A DNA stretch of 64,000 nucleotides from Ignavibacteriota bacterium. GTDB taxonomy: Bacteria; Bacteroidota; Ignavibacteria; Palsa-1295. The notes beneath the pieces were generated by a model, which was given only the letters and a program-made list of their open reading frames with translations, was not told the origin of the DNA and did not search any database. Positions 52,878-61,211 of the stretch are shown here, one piece after another. The stretch is taken from NCBI GenBank assembly GCA_003151825.1, contig PLYO01000042.1:1-64000 (forward strand), written 5' to 3'. How positions within the stretch are numbered: the stretch's first letter is position 1; every line of letters begins with the position of its first letter. The translations under genes and the position numbers were made by a program.

Positions 52878-54422
52878 TTAGAGGGTTGAATCGTATTTCA
52901 AGACTTCTTCGCGATCGTCGAAATGGAGTCGCTCATTGCCGATAACTTGATAATTTTCATGTCCTTTTCCGGCCAGAAGCACAATATCGCCGGTTTTTGC
53001 ATTGGAAAGCCCCATTCGGATAGCTTTTGCTCTATCCGGCTCAATTTCGATGATTTTTCGCTTAGGACCAGAGATTCCAGACAAAATATCATCAATAATA
53101 GCAAGTGGGTCTTCGGAGCGGGGATTGTCACTCGTAACGATAACCCGGTCTGATAAATTGGATGCAATTTCGCCCATTTGTGGTCGTTTTCCTTTGTCTC
53201 GGTCGCCGCCGCAGCCGAAAATCGTTATGATTCGTGCTGTCGCAGGGATTATCGCCCGAATGGCCTCGATCACATTTCGGAGGGCATCGGGAGTGTGCGC
53301 GTAATCTATAATCGCCTGAATCCCATTCTTTAGTGCAATGCGCTCGAAGCGTCCGCGAACCGGCTGAATTTTTGGAATTAATCCGGCAACCACATCGAGC
53401 GAACAACCCTCGACTCCAAAATAAAGAGCGCTCGTGGCCGCCAGAATATTTTCGACATTGATTGTCCCGGCAAGCGGAGAGTCGAAAATTGCGCGCTCAT
53501 CGGAATAACGTTTCTCGATTCGAAACCGCGTCCCTTCCGCCGATAGCTCCACATCGTAAGCCATTAAGTCGGCATGGGCTGGCGTGCCATTGGGGCGGAT
53601 GCCATAAGAGTGAATGTTTGCTCGTGTGTCCGCGACAATATCGAGTCCATTCGGATCGTCCACATTCGTAATCGCAATGGCCGTATCCTTCAGATGATCG
53701 AAGAGTTTTTTCTTGGTCGCAAGATATTCTTCCATCGTGTGATGAAAATCCAAATGGTCGCGCGTAAGATTAGTGAAAATTGCAATGTCAAAATCGAGCG
53801 CGGCGACACGCTCCAGCGCGAGTGCGTGGGAGCTGACTTCCATCACACAGGTCGTTACATTTTCATCCACCATGCGGGTAAGCAATTCCGAAAGATCGCG
53901 CGATTCGGGCGTGGTATGTGTTGCCGGAATTTCTTCTTCGCCGACCCAATTGCCAATCGTGCCGATGAGTCCCACTTTCTCACCGCGCATCGTGAGGAGC
54001 TGGCGGATAATGCTTGCCACCGTCGTTTTACCGTTCGTGCCGGTCACGCCGATCATGCGGAGCTTCGCGCTGGGCGAGCCAAAGGCCCATTCGGAAATAA
54101 ACGCCAGCGCGCGGCGGGAATTTTTCACGAGCAGGCGCGAAACATTTGCTTGCTTCGCATCTTCACGCGTGAATGCGGAATCTTCTTCGAGGACGATAAC
54201 CGTTGCACCATTCGCAATGGCCTTTGCGATGAATTGGTGTCCATCGGTTTCGTAGCCGCGAATGGCGAAAAACGCATCGCCCGATCGGACGCTGCGCGAA
54301 TCGTATTGCGGCCGCGAGAGATCGGCCTCCCCGGCCTCATAGAGGTCGAGAAGGCCGATCTTCTCACGCCGCGCATCGCTCTCGATCATAGAGAGCGAGC
54401 TTCTTTGCTCACTAAATTTCAT
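52878..54422 (-). CDS. murE: UDP-MurNAc-tripeptide synthetase (meso-DAP adding)
   Basis: MurE adds the third residue of the stem peptide. The 514 residues include YDSRSVRSGDAFFAIRGYETDGHQF, ATP loop GVTGTNGKTTVASIIRQLL, NLTRDHLDFHHTMEEYLATKK and the specificity motif DNPR (VTSDNPRSEDPLAIIDDI), which marks enzymes using meso-diaminopimelate. The C-terminal AGKGHENYQVIG is also typical. A 106-bp repeat-free gap separates it from murF. Confidence 0.97.
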   Translation of the reverse strand: MKFSEQRSSLSMIESDARREKIGLLDLYEAGEADLSRPQYDSRSVRSGDAFFAIRGYETDGHQFIAKAIANGATVIVLEEDSAFTREDAKQANVSRLLVKNSRRALAFISEWAFGSPSAKLRMIGVTGTNGKTTVASIIRQLLTMRGEKVGLIGTIGNWVGEEEIPATHTTPESRDLSELLTRMVDENVTTCVMEVSSHALALERVAALDFDIAIFTNLTRDHLDFHHTMEEYLATKKKLFDHLKDTAIAITNVDDPNGLDIVADTRANIHSYGIRPNGTPAHADLMAYDVELSAEGTRFRIEKRYSDERAIFDSPLAGTINVENILAATSALYFGVEGCSLDVVAGLIPKIQPVRGRFERIALKNGIQAIIDYAHTPDALRNVIEAIRAIIPATARIITIFGCGGDRDKGKRPQMGEIASNLSDRVIVTSDNPRSEDPLAIIDDILSGISGPKRKIIEIEPDRAKAIRMGLSNAKTGDIVLLAGKGHENYQVIGNERLHFDDREEVLKYDSTL

Positions 54423-54479
54423 TTTTCAACGAACGCCGCTTGGCTTCGAAGTGGTCACGGTTGGAAATTCTGAATTGCA

Positions 54480-54543
54480 AACGATGAATTATGATAGAGG
54501 AAACAAATCCTCGTCATCATTCATCATTCATAATTCATCATTG
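54480..54543. repeat. Inverted ATTCATCATT phrase repeat between murE and the PBP gene
   Basis: GATGAATTATGATAGAGG faces a run of CATCATTCATCATTCATAA inverted to it. It is short and low-complexity. Confidence 0.6.
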
Positions 54544-54545
54544 CC

Positions 54546-56936
54546 CTATTGTTCTTCTCCAAAGAGCGTAAGCGTCGGACTTCCCGTTGCTACGTTTGCA
54601 CTGAGTCGTGCGCCGGCGTCCGGAAATTGTTTTGCAACAGATCCAGAGCCATCGGCACGGACGCGGAAGCCATCGGCGGAAGCGAGTTTGATCGCGCGCG
54701 CCATCGGAAGCCCCACTAAATTGGGTGCTACTTCGGCTGTTGTTTGCGCATCGCCTTCTTCTGCCTTTGGCTTTGCCAATGCAAAGCGAACGGTATCTCC
54801 TCCACACTTTATGACATCGTCGATGACGCCTTCCGGGTCCAATTGCGCGCTCTTCGTCATGCTTACGACGAACCCCTGACTCGCTAACAGCGAGCGCCCT
54901 TGCTCGGCCGTCATTCCGCGCACGTCCCACACCGGTCGGGAATCTTTATCGTTGAGCGGAACCGGCATCCCGTCGATATCGACAACTCCTTCGGTGACGG
55001 CCGGTACTGCCAATGGCTTCGGAGTGGTGCGCGCTTCGGGCGGGAGCTTGCCCGTCATCTCCAAAATATTCATTGCGATCTCGCGGAAGATCGGCCCGCT
55101 TACGACTCCGCCATAATATCCGTTTTTCGGCGAGCGAAGAATGACGCTAATGAGATATTCCGGCTTCTCTGCCGGGAAAAATCCGGTGAAGCTCGAAGTG
55201 TAATGCTCTTTGGACCAATGCCCGCCGACGAGTTGCTGTGCCGTTCCCGTCTTGCCCGCGATGCGGACGCCCGGAATGCGGGTGAGCGTGCCCGTGCCTG
55301 AATCGACAACGCCTTCCATAATACCAATCAACGTGCGGCAGGTTTGTTCGCTGACGACGCGGCGGATTTCCTGCGGCTCGGTAATAATCATTCCATTCGC
55401 CCCCTCGCGTTTTGCGATGATATAGGGTTTCATCAGCATTCCCATATTTGCAACGGCTCCATACGCGGTCGCCATTTGGATCGGCGTGGCCGTGAGTTCA
55501 TAACCGAACGCCATGTATCGCTTGGAATTCGCGCCCCACTGAGTAGGCGTGTGAAGCACCCCGCGCACTTCGCCCGGCAAGTCGATGCCCGTATAATTCC
55601 CAATCCCGAAATCGCGGAGATATTTATAAAAGCGGCGCTTATCGAGCTTGTCCGAAATTTTTGCGAAGGAAATGTTACTCGATTTTTCAAGCGCCTGCCG
55701 AAACGTCAGGATGCCATACTCATGCGTGTCAGTGATTTTGACTCCCGGTTCGGGATTCCAGTGGCCGTGCTCGGCGTCAATCTTGTCGTCGGGCTTCCAC
55801 GCACCATCTTCGAGCGCGGCGGAGGCAATTAGCACTTTGATCGTCGAGCCAGGTTCGTATGCATCCGTGATCGCGCGATTGCGGAGCATATCGTTCGTCG
55901 CCTTGCTGAATCCATTCGGATCGAAATCCGGCACATTAGCCAGCGCGAGTATTTCGCCCGTGGAAGGACGCATCACGATGGCAATGCCGGCTTCCGCTCC
56001 CGCTGTTGCCACGCCAGCCTTGAGCGCGGATTCCGTTACAGACTGAATGGCCTCATCGATCGTGAGCGTAAGATTTTCACCGTCGGCGGCTGGAACTTTC
56101 TCGTAATCGACATCGGGCCGCAGCGCACCGCGCCCGTCACGCTGCATGATTTGCTCGCCATCGCGGCCCGCAAGCGCGCGATTATCGATCAATTCGATGC
56201 CTGCCAGCCCTCGGCCATCGTTGCTCGCAAAGCCCAGCACATGCGCGGCGCGTTCGCCGAAGGCATAATTTCGGCGCCAATCCATTTGCCGCAGCAAACC
56301 ATGATCCTTCACCGAATCGAGCCGGGAAGCAATTTCGAGCGGGACTTCCCGCTCGATGACAATATATCTGCGCGACGTATCGCTAAACATTGTCTCATAA
56401 TAGGTGGCGGGCTTTCCGAACGTCTCCGAAAATATGGCGGCAAGCTGGTCGCGATGCTGAATGGATTTGGGATCGACTGCAAACTTGACGACAAAAGCAT
56501 TGGCCGCAAGGATAATCCCGTTACGGTCGCGAATAAGTCCGCGTCGTGCCTCGATCGGCACTTCTGTTTTATATTGCTCCGAAGCTTCGAGCGAGAACGC
56601 ACCGTGATCGAGAACTTGCAGTTTAAAAAGCTTTCCTCCGACCAGCGCAAAGGCAAGAAGGAAAAGGGCAAGCACGGTGTACAGCCTGCCATTTTTTTTC
56701 AGCGGATCGACGCGGGGGGGCGCGGCAAAGAAGCGTTCGATGAGACGTTCGTGCCGGACCCCCCTCTCCTTACCAAGGGGAGGCGTTGCAACCGTATTAG
56801 ACGTCGCAGTCGCAGAAGCTGGTGAGCTAAATCTTAAACGACCTCTCCCCTGCCCCTCTCCTTGGATAGGAGGGAGGTTTTGGGGCCGCTCGGCGGCCCC
56901 ATCAAACGGCAATTCGTCCTGATCTCTGTATCTCAC
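54546..56936 (-). CDS. ftsI: Division penicillin-binding protein with C-terminal PASTA domains
   Basis: This transpeptidase crosslinks septal peptidoglycan. The 796 residues have an N-terminal cytoplasmic tail, a TM segment (LYTVLALFLLAFALVGGKLF), a PBP dimer domain (RGLIRDRNGIILAAN), and a transpeptidase domain with SxxK (PGSTIKVLIA), SxN (SSNISF) and KTG (AGKTGTAQQLV). C-terminal PASTA-like domains follow (DVRGMTAEQGRSLLASQGFVV, and PNLVGLPMARAIKLASADGF), giving a SpoVD/FtsI-PASTA layout. The only plausible start is the GTG at 56936, so two palindromic repeats in the cytoplasmic tail (about residues 15-60) must be translated. Confidence 0.95.
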   Translation of the reverse strand: MRYRDQDELPFDGAAERPQNLPPIQGEGQGRGRLRFSSPASATATSNTVATPPLGKERGVRHERLIERFFAAPPRVDPLKKNGRLYTVLALFLLAFALVGGKLFKLQVLDHGAFSLEASEQYKTEVPIEARRGLIRDRNGIILAANAFVVKFAVDPKSIQHRDQLAAIFSETFGKPATYYETMFSDTSRRYIVIEREVPLEIASRLDSVKDHGLLRQMDWRRNYAFGERAAHVLGFASNDGRGLAGIELIDNRALAGRDGEQIMQRDGRGALRPDVDYEKVPAADGENLTLTIDEAIQSVTESALKAGVATAGAEAGIAIVMRPSTGEILALANVPDFDPNGFSKATNDMLRNRAITDAYEPGSTIKVLIASAALEDGAWKPDDKIDAEHGHWNPEPGVKITDTHEYGILTFRQALEKSSNISFAKISDKLDKRRFYKYLRDFGIGNYTGIDLPGEVRGVLHTPTQWGANSKRYMAFGYELTATPIQMATAYGAVANMGMLMKPYIIAKREGANGMIITEPQEIRRVVSEQTCRTLIGIMEGVVDSGTGTLTRIPGVRIAGKTGTAQQLVGGHWSKEHYTSSFTGFFPAEKPEYLISVILRSPKNGYYGGVVSGPIFREIAMNILEMTGKLPPEARTTPKPLAVPAVTEGVVDIDGMPVPLNDKDSRPVWDVRGMTAEQGRSLLASQGFVVSMTKSAQLDPEGVIDDVIKCGGDTVRFALAKPKAEEGDAQTTAEVAPNLVGLPMARAIKLASADGFRVRADGSGSVAKQFPDAGARLSANVATGSPTLTLFGEEQ
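56757..56885. repeat. Two palindromic repeats translated in the PBP tail
   Basis: Copies of the CCCCTCTCCTT family at 56757-56786 and 56840-56885, giving peptides TPPLGKERGVRH and NLPPIQGEGQGRGRLRF. Both keep the frame open upstream of the TM segment. Confidence 0.85.
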
Positions 56937-56945
56937 GATAAAAAA

Positions 56946-57371
56946 CTATTTTACGATCACCACATCTTGCCCATTGGCCTCGATCATGCCGAGTTTGGTC
57001 TCGGCTATGGGCCGAATGTGATCCGGCGAGGAAAGCTGCATCTCCTCGGCCCGCAAGCGGATGAGGCGCTGCTCGCTTTGGGTGATTTGATCGTCGAGCT
57101 TCGTTCGCTCGGCGGTCAGCTTATTCACTTGCAGGGTGTTCCAGATAATCATTACCGCCGAAAGCACGACCACTCCAAAAAATGCGATGACGTAAAGCGT
57201 CGGCATTCTCCGGACGGCCTTTTCGATTTCGCTCGGTGCCGCTTTCGACATCGCAGCCGCGTTCGGTTCGAACCCGGCAATGGGATCTTCTCTCGAAGGC
57301 GATGCTCCGAGCAGTTCACCGTCCCGATTATTTCCAAACGCCGCGCGCGGCGCAAAGGCAATCGTAGTCAT
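56946..57371 (-). CDS. ftsL: FtsL-like divisome protein
   Basis: The 141-residue bitopic protein sits between rsmH and the PBP gene, the usual ftsL locus. It has a cytoplasmic N-terminus (about 55 residues), one TM segment (LYVIAFFGVVVLSAVMIIW) and a coiled-coil region (NTLQVNKLTAERTKLDDQITQSEQRL) followed by SPDHIRPIAETKLGM, where FtsL-type proteins have RI(E/A)xxAxxxLGM. The sequence is poorly conserved, so the call rests on layout and context. Confidence 0.88.
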   Translation of the reverse strand: MTTIAFAPRAAFGNNRDGELLGASPSREDPIAGFEPNAAAMSKAAPSEIEKAVRRMPTLYVIAFFGVVVLSAVMIIWNTLQVNKLTAERTKLDDQITQSEQRLIRLRAEEMQLSSPDHIRPIAETKLGMIEANGQDVVIVK

Positions 57372-57411
57372 GTTTTCGATTTCAAATGTGGGGCAAGCCT
57401 ACAGGCTGGCC

Positions 57412-58368
57412 CTACACTTTTTCTGCGGCGCGGAGCTTTGCGCTTCGCGCCCGTGGATTTCGTTCGATTTCTTCGGCGCTTGGCGTGACGGCTTTTTTTG
57501 TCAGCACTTTCAGCCGCGCGCTGGAGAGATCGATTCTCTCTTTTAATGCCCCCAGAGAGCCGGCCGCAAATTCCGGCCTGCTCTCGTTCTTAAAAAAATC
57601 TTTTACAATCCGGTCTTCCAGCGAGTGATACGCCACGACGACGATTCTTCCTCCAGGCCGCAGAATCCCGACCGCTTGCGCAAGCGACGATCGCAGGTTT
57701 CCAAGCTCATCGTTCACCTCGATGCGCAGAGCCTGAAAGATGCGCGAGAGGGTTTCATTCTTTTTGTCCTCACGAATCCCTTGTGTGACAATCGCAGCCA
57801 ATTCTGCGGTTGTTTCGATGGCTCCTGCCATTCGTGCCTGAACGATCTTTCTCGCGATCGGTCCGGCATAAGGCTCTTCGCCATAGTTGCGAAAAATTTC
57901 CTTGAGCTTCGTTTCGTCATAGTTCGATATTATCTCTTTCGCTGATGTTTTTAGTCGTGGATCCAACCGCATATCGAGCGGCGCATCCACACGATAGCTA
58001 AGGCCCACCGAAGCAGTATCCAATTGATGGCTGCTCACGCCGAGATCATAGACGATGCCGTCTAACCACCCCCCAGCCCCCTCCTTCTTAAGGAGGGGAT
58101 GATCGCGCATTGCATCGTACAATTTTGCAAAATTCTCTTTGACGAGCACAAATTGCTCGCCGAATTTTGCAAGGCGCGCCGAAGCAACGTGCCACGCCGC
58201 AAGATCGGTATCGAATCCGAAGACATGCGCACCAGCGGCGAGCATCGTCTCGGCGTATCCTCCGCCGCCCAGCGTGGCATCGACATACACGCCGCCCGCG
58301 CGCGCCGCAAGAAGCTCCATCGCCTCATGCAGCAGAACCGGCCGGTGATATTCATTCTCCGTTTTCAA
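57412..58368 (-). CDS. rsmH: 16S rRNA m4C1402 methyltransferase RsmH
   Basis: RsmH (MraW) methylates N4 of C1402 in 16S rRNA. The 318 residues have the SAM motif VYVDATLGGGGYAETML, VYDLGVSSHQLDTASVGLSYR, GPLDMRL and C-terminal GGRIVVVAYHSLEDRIVKDFF. A palindromic repeat (58064-58099) is translated just before IVYDLGVSS as PLLKKEGAGGWL, inserted into a surface loop. The start is a TTG at 58368, as no ATG precedes the first strand. Confidence 0.95.
   Translation of the reverse strand: MKTENEYHRPVLLHEAMELLAARAGGVYVDATLGGGGYAETMLAAGAHVFGFDTDLAAWHVASARLAKFGEQFVLVKENFAKLYDAMRDHPLLKKEGAGGWLDGIVYDLGVSSHQLDTASVGLSYRVDAPLDMRLDPRLKTSAKEIISNYDETKLKEIFRNYGEEPYAGPIARKIVQARMAGAIETTAELAAIVTQGIREDKKNETLSRIFQALRIEVNDELGNLRSSLAQAVGILRPGGRIVVVAYHSLEDRIVKDFFKNESRPEFAAGSLGALKERIDLSSARLKVLTKKAVTPSAEEIERNPRARSAKLRAAEKV
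58064..58099. repeat. Palindromic repeat translated inside rsmH
   Basis: A CCACCCCCCAGCCCCCTCC head with CCTTCTTAAGGAGGGG stem, the same family as at 10937. It sits in the loop before the DLGVSS motif and does not break the frame. Confidence 0.88.
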
Positions 58369-58380
58369 TGAACCATATCA

Positions 58381-58438
58381 ATGACAAATGACAAATTGGG
58401 AATTGTGCTTCATTTTTCTAATTCGTCATTTGTCATTT
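58381..58438. repeat. TGACAAATGACAAA inverted phrase between mraZ and rsmH
   Basis: ATGACAAATGACAAAT (58381-58396) and its inverse ATTCGTCATTTGTCAT (58421-58436) can form a hairpin in the spacer. It is related to 51283-51360. Confidence 0.75.
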
Positions 58439-58882
58439 CTTCTGCCCCATCACGTGTTCCACGACCTTTTCATAACTTTCTTTTCGCGATTCGATATATT
58501 TTTTAAAATGCGCGGGTTTCCATAATTCAATATGATCGATGACGCCGATAAAAAAAACTTCCTTGGAAATTTCCGCAAAGTCCAGGAGCGTTTTCGGGAT
58601 GAGCAGCCGGAATTGCGAATCGAGTTGTACCTCTTCGCTCCACTGCATAAGCGTTCGCGCAAAGAAGCGGTCCTTCTCGTTTGCAGACGAGAGCAAGCGA
58701 ATCGACATCTCCATGCGCTGCCACTCGTCGAGCGGATACGCATAGAGACATTTTTCGATGCCGCGCGTGACGACGAACGTCCGGCGTGCTTGCGGCTCGA
58801 GATTCTTGCGCATCTTCGAAGGGATGCTCGCGCGTCCCTTCGCATCGACGACGTAGGTGTCGCTTCCTTTAAATGATGACAT
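58433..58882 (-). CDS. mraZ: Transcriptional regulator MraZ
   Basis: MraZ is a ring-forming double-AbrB-fold regulator of the dcw cluster. The start at 58882 gives MSSFKGSDTYVVDAKGRASIPSKMR, the canonical N-terminal SpoVT-AbrB half. The second half includes QLDSQFRLLIPKTLLDFAEISKEVFFIGV. Two TGGGN boxes lie upstream, where autorepression would act. First gene of the cluster. Confidence 0.95.
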   Translation of the reverse strand: MSSFKGSDTYVVDAKGRASIPSKMRKNLEPQARRTFVVTRGIEKCLYAYPLDEWQRMEMSIRLLSSANEKDRFFARTLMQWSEEVQLDSQFRLLIPKTLLDFAEISKEVFFIGVIDHIELWKPAHFKKYIESRKESYEKVVEHVMGQKK

Positions 58883-58910
58883 GTATGAAATCGGGAGAAA
58901 CGACAAATTA

Positions 58911-58941
58911 TCCCACTTCCCCCCACTTTCCTACAAATATA
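58911..58941 (-). promoter_or_regulatory. MraZ boxes with a -7-like element upstream of mraZ
   Basis: On the minus strand two boxes TGGGG and TGGGA are separated by 5 bp (plus 58911-58925: TCCCA-CTTCC-CCCCA), the consensus TGGGN-N5-TGGGN for MraZ. A degenerate third box (TGTAG) is at the same 10-bp spacing (58931-58935). TATATTTG (58934-58941) matches the TAnnTTTG promoter element, placing the boxes just downstream of it, where a repressor would block transcription. Confidence 0.8.
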
Positions 58942-59089
58942 ACTACAATTCCATCTACATAGGTTGCGATTTATTAAAAGAATCGACATAATTTTAAAAG
59001 AAAAGCGCATTCTCTGAGAAAACTACGTCTCGCTTCATCGGCACTTCGAAGGCGAACCAATCCTTTGCGCGCGTGTTGAAATGAGTAAA

Positions 59090-59110
59090 CTAACGGTTGT
59101 TAGTCTAACG
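59090..59110. promoter_or_regulatory. Operator for the TetR/PaaR-like regulator
   Basis: CTAACGGTTGTTAG (59090-59103) is a pseudopalindrome 10 bp before the regulator's start codon, with an extra half-site TCTAACGA (59104-59111). It closely resembles the CNAACGNNCGTTNG site recalled for Thermus PaaR, with one mismatch. Autoregulation of the paa operon is inferred. Confidence 0.65.
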
Positions 59111-59112
59111 AG

Positions 59113-59685
59113 ATGAAAGTATTCGCACGCAAGGATCAAATTCGGCTCAAAGCTCAGACGCTCTTTCGGGAGCGCGGCTACAGCGCGACTTCGATGCGCG
59201 ATCTTGCGGATTCGCTCGGCATTGAGGCGGCAAGCCTTTATAATCACATCTCATCGAAAGAGGAAATCCTTCAGGAAATTTGCTTTTCGATGGCCGATTC
59301 TTTTTTTTCCGCCATCGAGCCGATTGTCGAAAGTGGGCTTGGACCAAAGGAAAAACTTCGCGCTGCCACCGAAGCACATCTCGCAGTCATTGCTGCTAAT
59401 TCGGACGCATCCGCTGTGTTCCTGCATGAGTGGCGACATTTGGGCGAGCCATTCCTAAGCGATTTCAAGCTCATGCGCCGCCGCTACGAACAAATTTTTC
59501 GGAAGATAATAGAAGAGGGAACTCTCAAAGGAATTTTTAGGAACATCGATGCGGCTATCGCAGCACGCACCCTGCTTTCAGCAACCAATTGGACCTATGA
59601 GTCCCATAAGTCCCACCGAAAGACTTCGGCTGAAGAGCTAAACGAGATTACCACAATCCTAATCGAAGGAATAATCACCAGATAA
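59113..59685 (+). CDS. TetR-family regulator (PaaR-like) of the paa operon
   Basis: The 190-residue TetR protein has an N-terminal HTH (residues 8-55, [37 protein letters not shown]). The C-terminal ligand domain includes [25 protein letters not shown], a TetR_C (KstR2/PaaR-type) pattern. It is 2 bp upstream of paaA and has a pseudopalindrome at its own start, so phenylacetyl-CoA is the likely inducer. Part of helix 8 ([12 protein letters not shown]) coincides with a CCCATAAGTCCCA phrase repeat. Confidence 0.9.
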   Translation: MKVFARKDQIRLKAQTLFRERGYSATSMRDLADSLGIEAASLYNHISSKEEILQEICFSMADSFFSAIEPIVESGLGPKEKLRAATEAHLAVIAANSDASAVFLHEWRHLGEPFLSDFKLMRRRYEQIFRKIIEEGTLKGIFRNIDAAIAARTLLSATNWTYESHKSHRKTSAEELNEITTILIEGIITR

Positions 59686-59687
59686 CC

Positions 59688-60674
59688 ATGTACGGAAACG
59701 CTTACATAGAACCAGACGCAAAACCGGTCGCAACAATTGACGAAGACCCGGAAAAATTAGCCGAATTCGAAGCACGCATTGCGCGCGGCGAAAAAATCGA
59801 GCCGGATGACTGGATGCCTGCCGAATACCGCCGCCAGGTTCTGCGTATGATCGAGCAGCACGCGCACTCCGAAATAATCGGCGCGCTGCCGGAGGGAACG
59901 TGGATAACGCGCGCGCCAACGCTTCGCCGCAAGCTCGCGCTTATTGCGAAAGTGCAGGATGAAGTCGGTCACGGGCATTTGCTATACAGCGCAGCGGAAA
60001 CACTCGGCAAAACGCGCGAGGCGATGATCAACGATCTCATCAACGGCAAATCGAAGTATAGCAATATCTTTAATTATCCTGCGAAGTCGTGGGCCGATAT
60101 TGCGGTCATCGGATTTTTGGTAGATGCCGGAGCTATCGTCAATCAGCTTGCGAACGCGAAGGGAAGTTACGGCCCATATTGCCGGGCGCTCGAAAGAATT
60201 TGCTATGAGGAATCGTTCCATTTGAAGCAAGGGTACGATGCATTCGTCGCGCTTGCAGTTGGGACGCCTGCGCAGCGCGCGATGCTTCAGGATGCACTCA
60301 ACCGATGGTGGTTTCCGCCGATGATGCACTTTTTCGGTCCGCCGGACACGATCTCGGTCCACACCGAAAAGCTGATGCGCTGGAAAGTCAAGATGGCGCG
60401 CAACGAAGAAATGCGTCAGGACTTCATCGAGCAATACGTTCCAAAGATCTGGGAGCTTGGAATGACGCTGCCCGACCCTGCGCTAAAACGGAACGAAGAT
60501 GGCACTTGGGAATACACCCAGCCCGACTGGGACGAATTCTTCCGCGTCATAAATGGCGATGGCCCCTGCAACAAAGAGCGCCTCGCCGTCCGCCGCTATG
60601 CCGAAGAAAATGGCCGCTGGGTGCGGGAGGCGATGATGAATACGGCGATGAAGAGGATGGTGCCGTATGCTTAA
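59688..60674 (+). CDS. paaA: Phenylacetyl-CoA 1,2-epoxidase subunit A (oxygenase)
   Basis: PaaA is the catalytic di-iron subunit that epoxidises the ring of phenylacetyl-CoA. The 328 residues have helix iron ligands in [35 protein letters not shown] (ExxH) and [16 protein letters not shown] (ExxH), plus [14 protein letters not shown]. This is a close match to the family. It is 2 bp after the regulator. The next paa gene is 537 bp away because of mobile elements. Confidence 0.97.
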   Translation: MYGNAYIEPDAKPVATIDEDPEKLAEFEARIARGEKIEPDDWMPAEYRRQVLRMIEQHAHSEIIGALPEGTWITRAPTLRRKLALIAKVQDEVGHGHLLYSAAETLGKTREAMINDLINGKSKYSNIFNYPAKSWADIAVIGFLVDAGAIVNQLANAKGSYGPYCRALERICYEESFHLKQGYDAFVALAVGTPAQRAMLQDALNRWWFPPMMHFFGPPDTISVHTEKLMRWKVKMARNEEMRQDFIEQYVPKIWELGMTLPDPALKRNEDGTWEYTQPDWDEFFRVINGDGPCNKERLAVRRYAEENGRWVREAMMNTAMKRMVPYA

Positions 60675-60706
60675 ATTGTATACCTACTGTTTAGCACAAG
60701 CTTTAA

Positions 60707-60800
60707 TGTCATTCCCGCGAACGCGGGAATCCATAACTTGAATGAAACAAAACTATTACGTTCCAGCAGATGATGGATTCCCGCGTTCGCGGGAATGACA
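60707..60800. mobile_element. Non-autonomous 94-bp element with TIRs (GIY-YIG family relative)
   Basis: It has terminal 24-bp inverted repeats (TGTCATTCCCGCG... and ...CGCGGGAATGACA) around about 46 bp. The inner left part (ATAACTTGAATG then AACTATTACGTT) matches the start of the GIY-YIG ORF unit at 61786, and the right inner ATGATGG matches its end. This is the structure of a deletion derivative of that unit. Confidence 0.85.
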
Positions 60801-60837
60801 CTTAAACTTTTTTTGATCTGAAAGCACGATTTTTTCG

Positions 60838-61203
60838 ATGCAACACAACTATTACGTTTACATTATGGCAAGCCAGCCCAATGGTACGCTATACATAGGC
60901 GTGACAAATGATATTGAACGACGTGTGGCTGAACATAAGCAGGGTTTAACGGAAGGATTCACTAAGGAATATAAAGTTAATCGTTTGGTGTATCTCGAAT
61001 ATTATTCCGACATTAAAGATGCAATTCGTAGAGAGAAACAATTAAAGAAGTGGAACCGGGAATGGAAAGTTGATTTGATTCAAAAGCGAAACCCCGAGTG
61101 GATCGATCTTTCAACTATAGGTTTTAAAGCACCCTTCTTAGACCCTCAAATGATGGATTCCCGCGTTCGCGGGAATGACAAACAAAATTCAGCGATAATA
61201 TAA
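60838..61203 (+). CDS. GIY-YIG endonuclease-like protein, copy 1 (between paaA and paaB)
   Basis: This 121-residue protein of the small stand-alone GIY-YIG class (COG2827-like) has YYVYIMASQ (GIY equivalent), LYIGVTNDIERRVAEHKQG (YIG and catalytic Arg), and AIRREKQLKKWNREWKV. The last ~20 residues (QMMDSRVRGND and beyond) are encoded by a palindromic repeat at 61156-61180. It shares 100 of 114 residues with copy 2. There is no left terminal repeat directly at its start; a 94-bp element lies 37 bp upstream. It is 8 bp before paaB. Probably a mobile passenger, not a paa function. Confidence 0.85.
   Translation: MQHNYYVYIMASQPNGTLYIGVTNDIERRVAEHKQGLTEGFTKEYKVNRLVYLEYYSDIKDAIRREKQLKKWNREWKVDLIQKRNPEWIDLSTIGFKAPFLDPQMMDSRVRGNDKQNSAII
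61156..61180 (+). repeat. Right terminal palindrome of GIY-YIG copy 1
   Basis: GATTCCCGCG/CGCGGGAATGACA-type palindrome forming the 3' end of the copy 1 ORF, identical in form to 62139-62163. Confidence 0.9.
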
Positions 61204-61211
61204 AAATTGTA

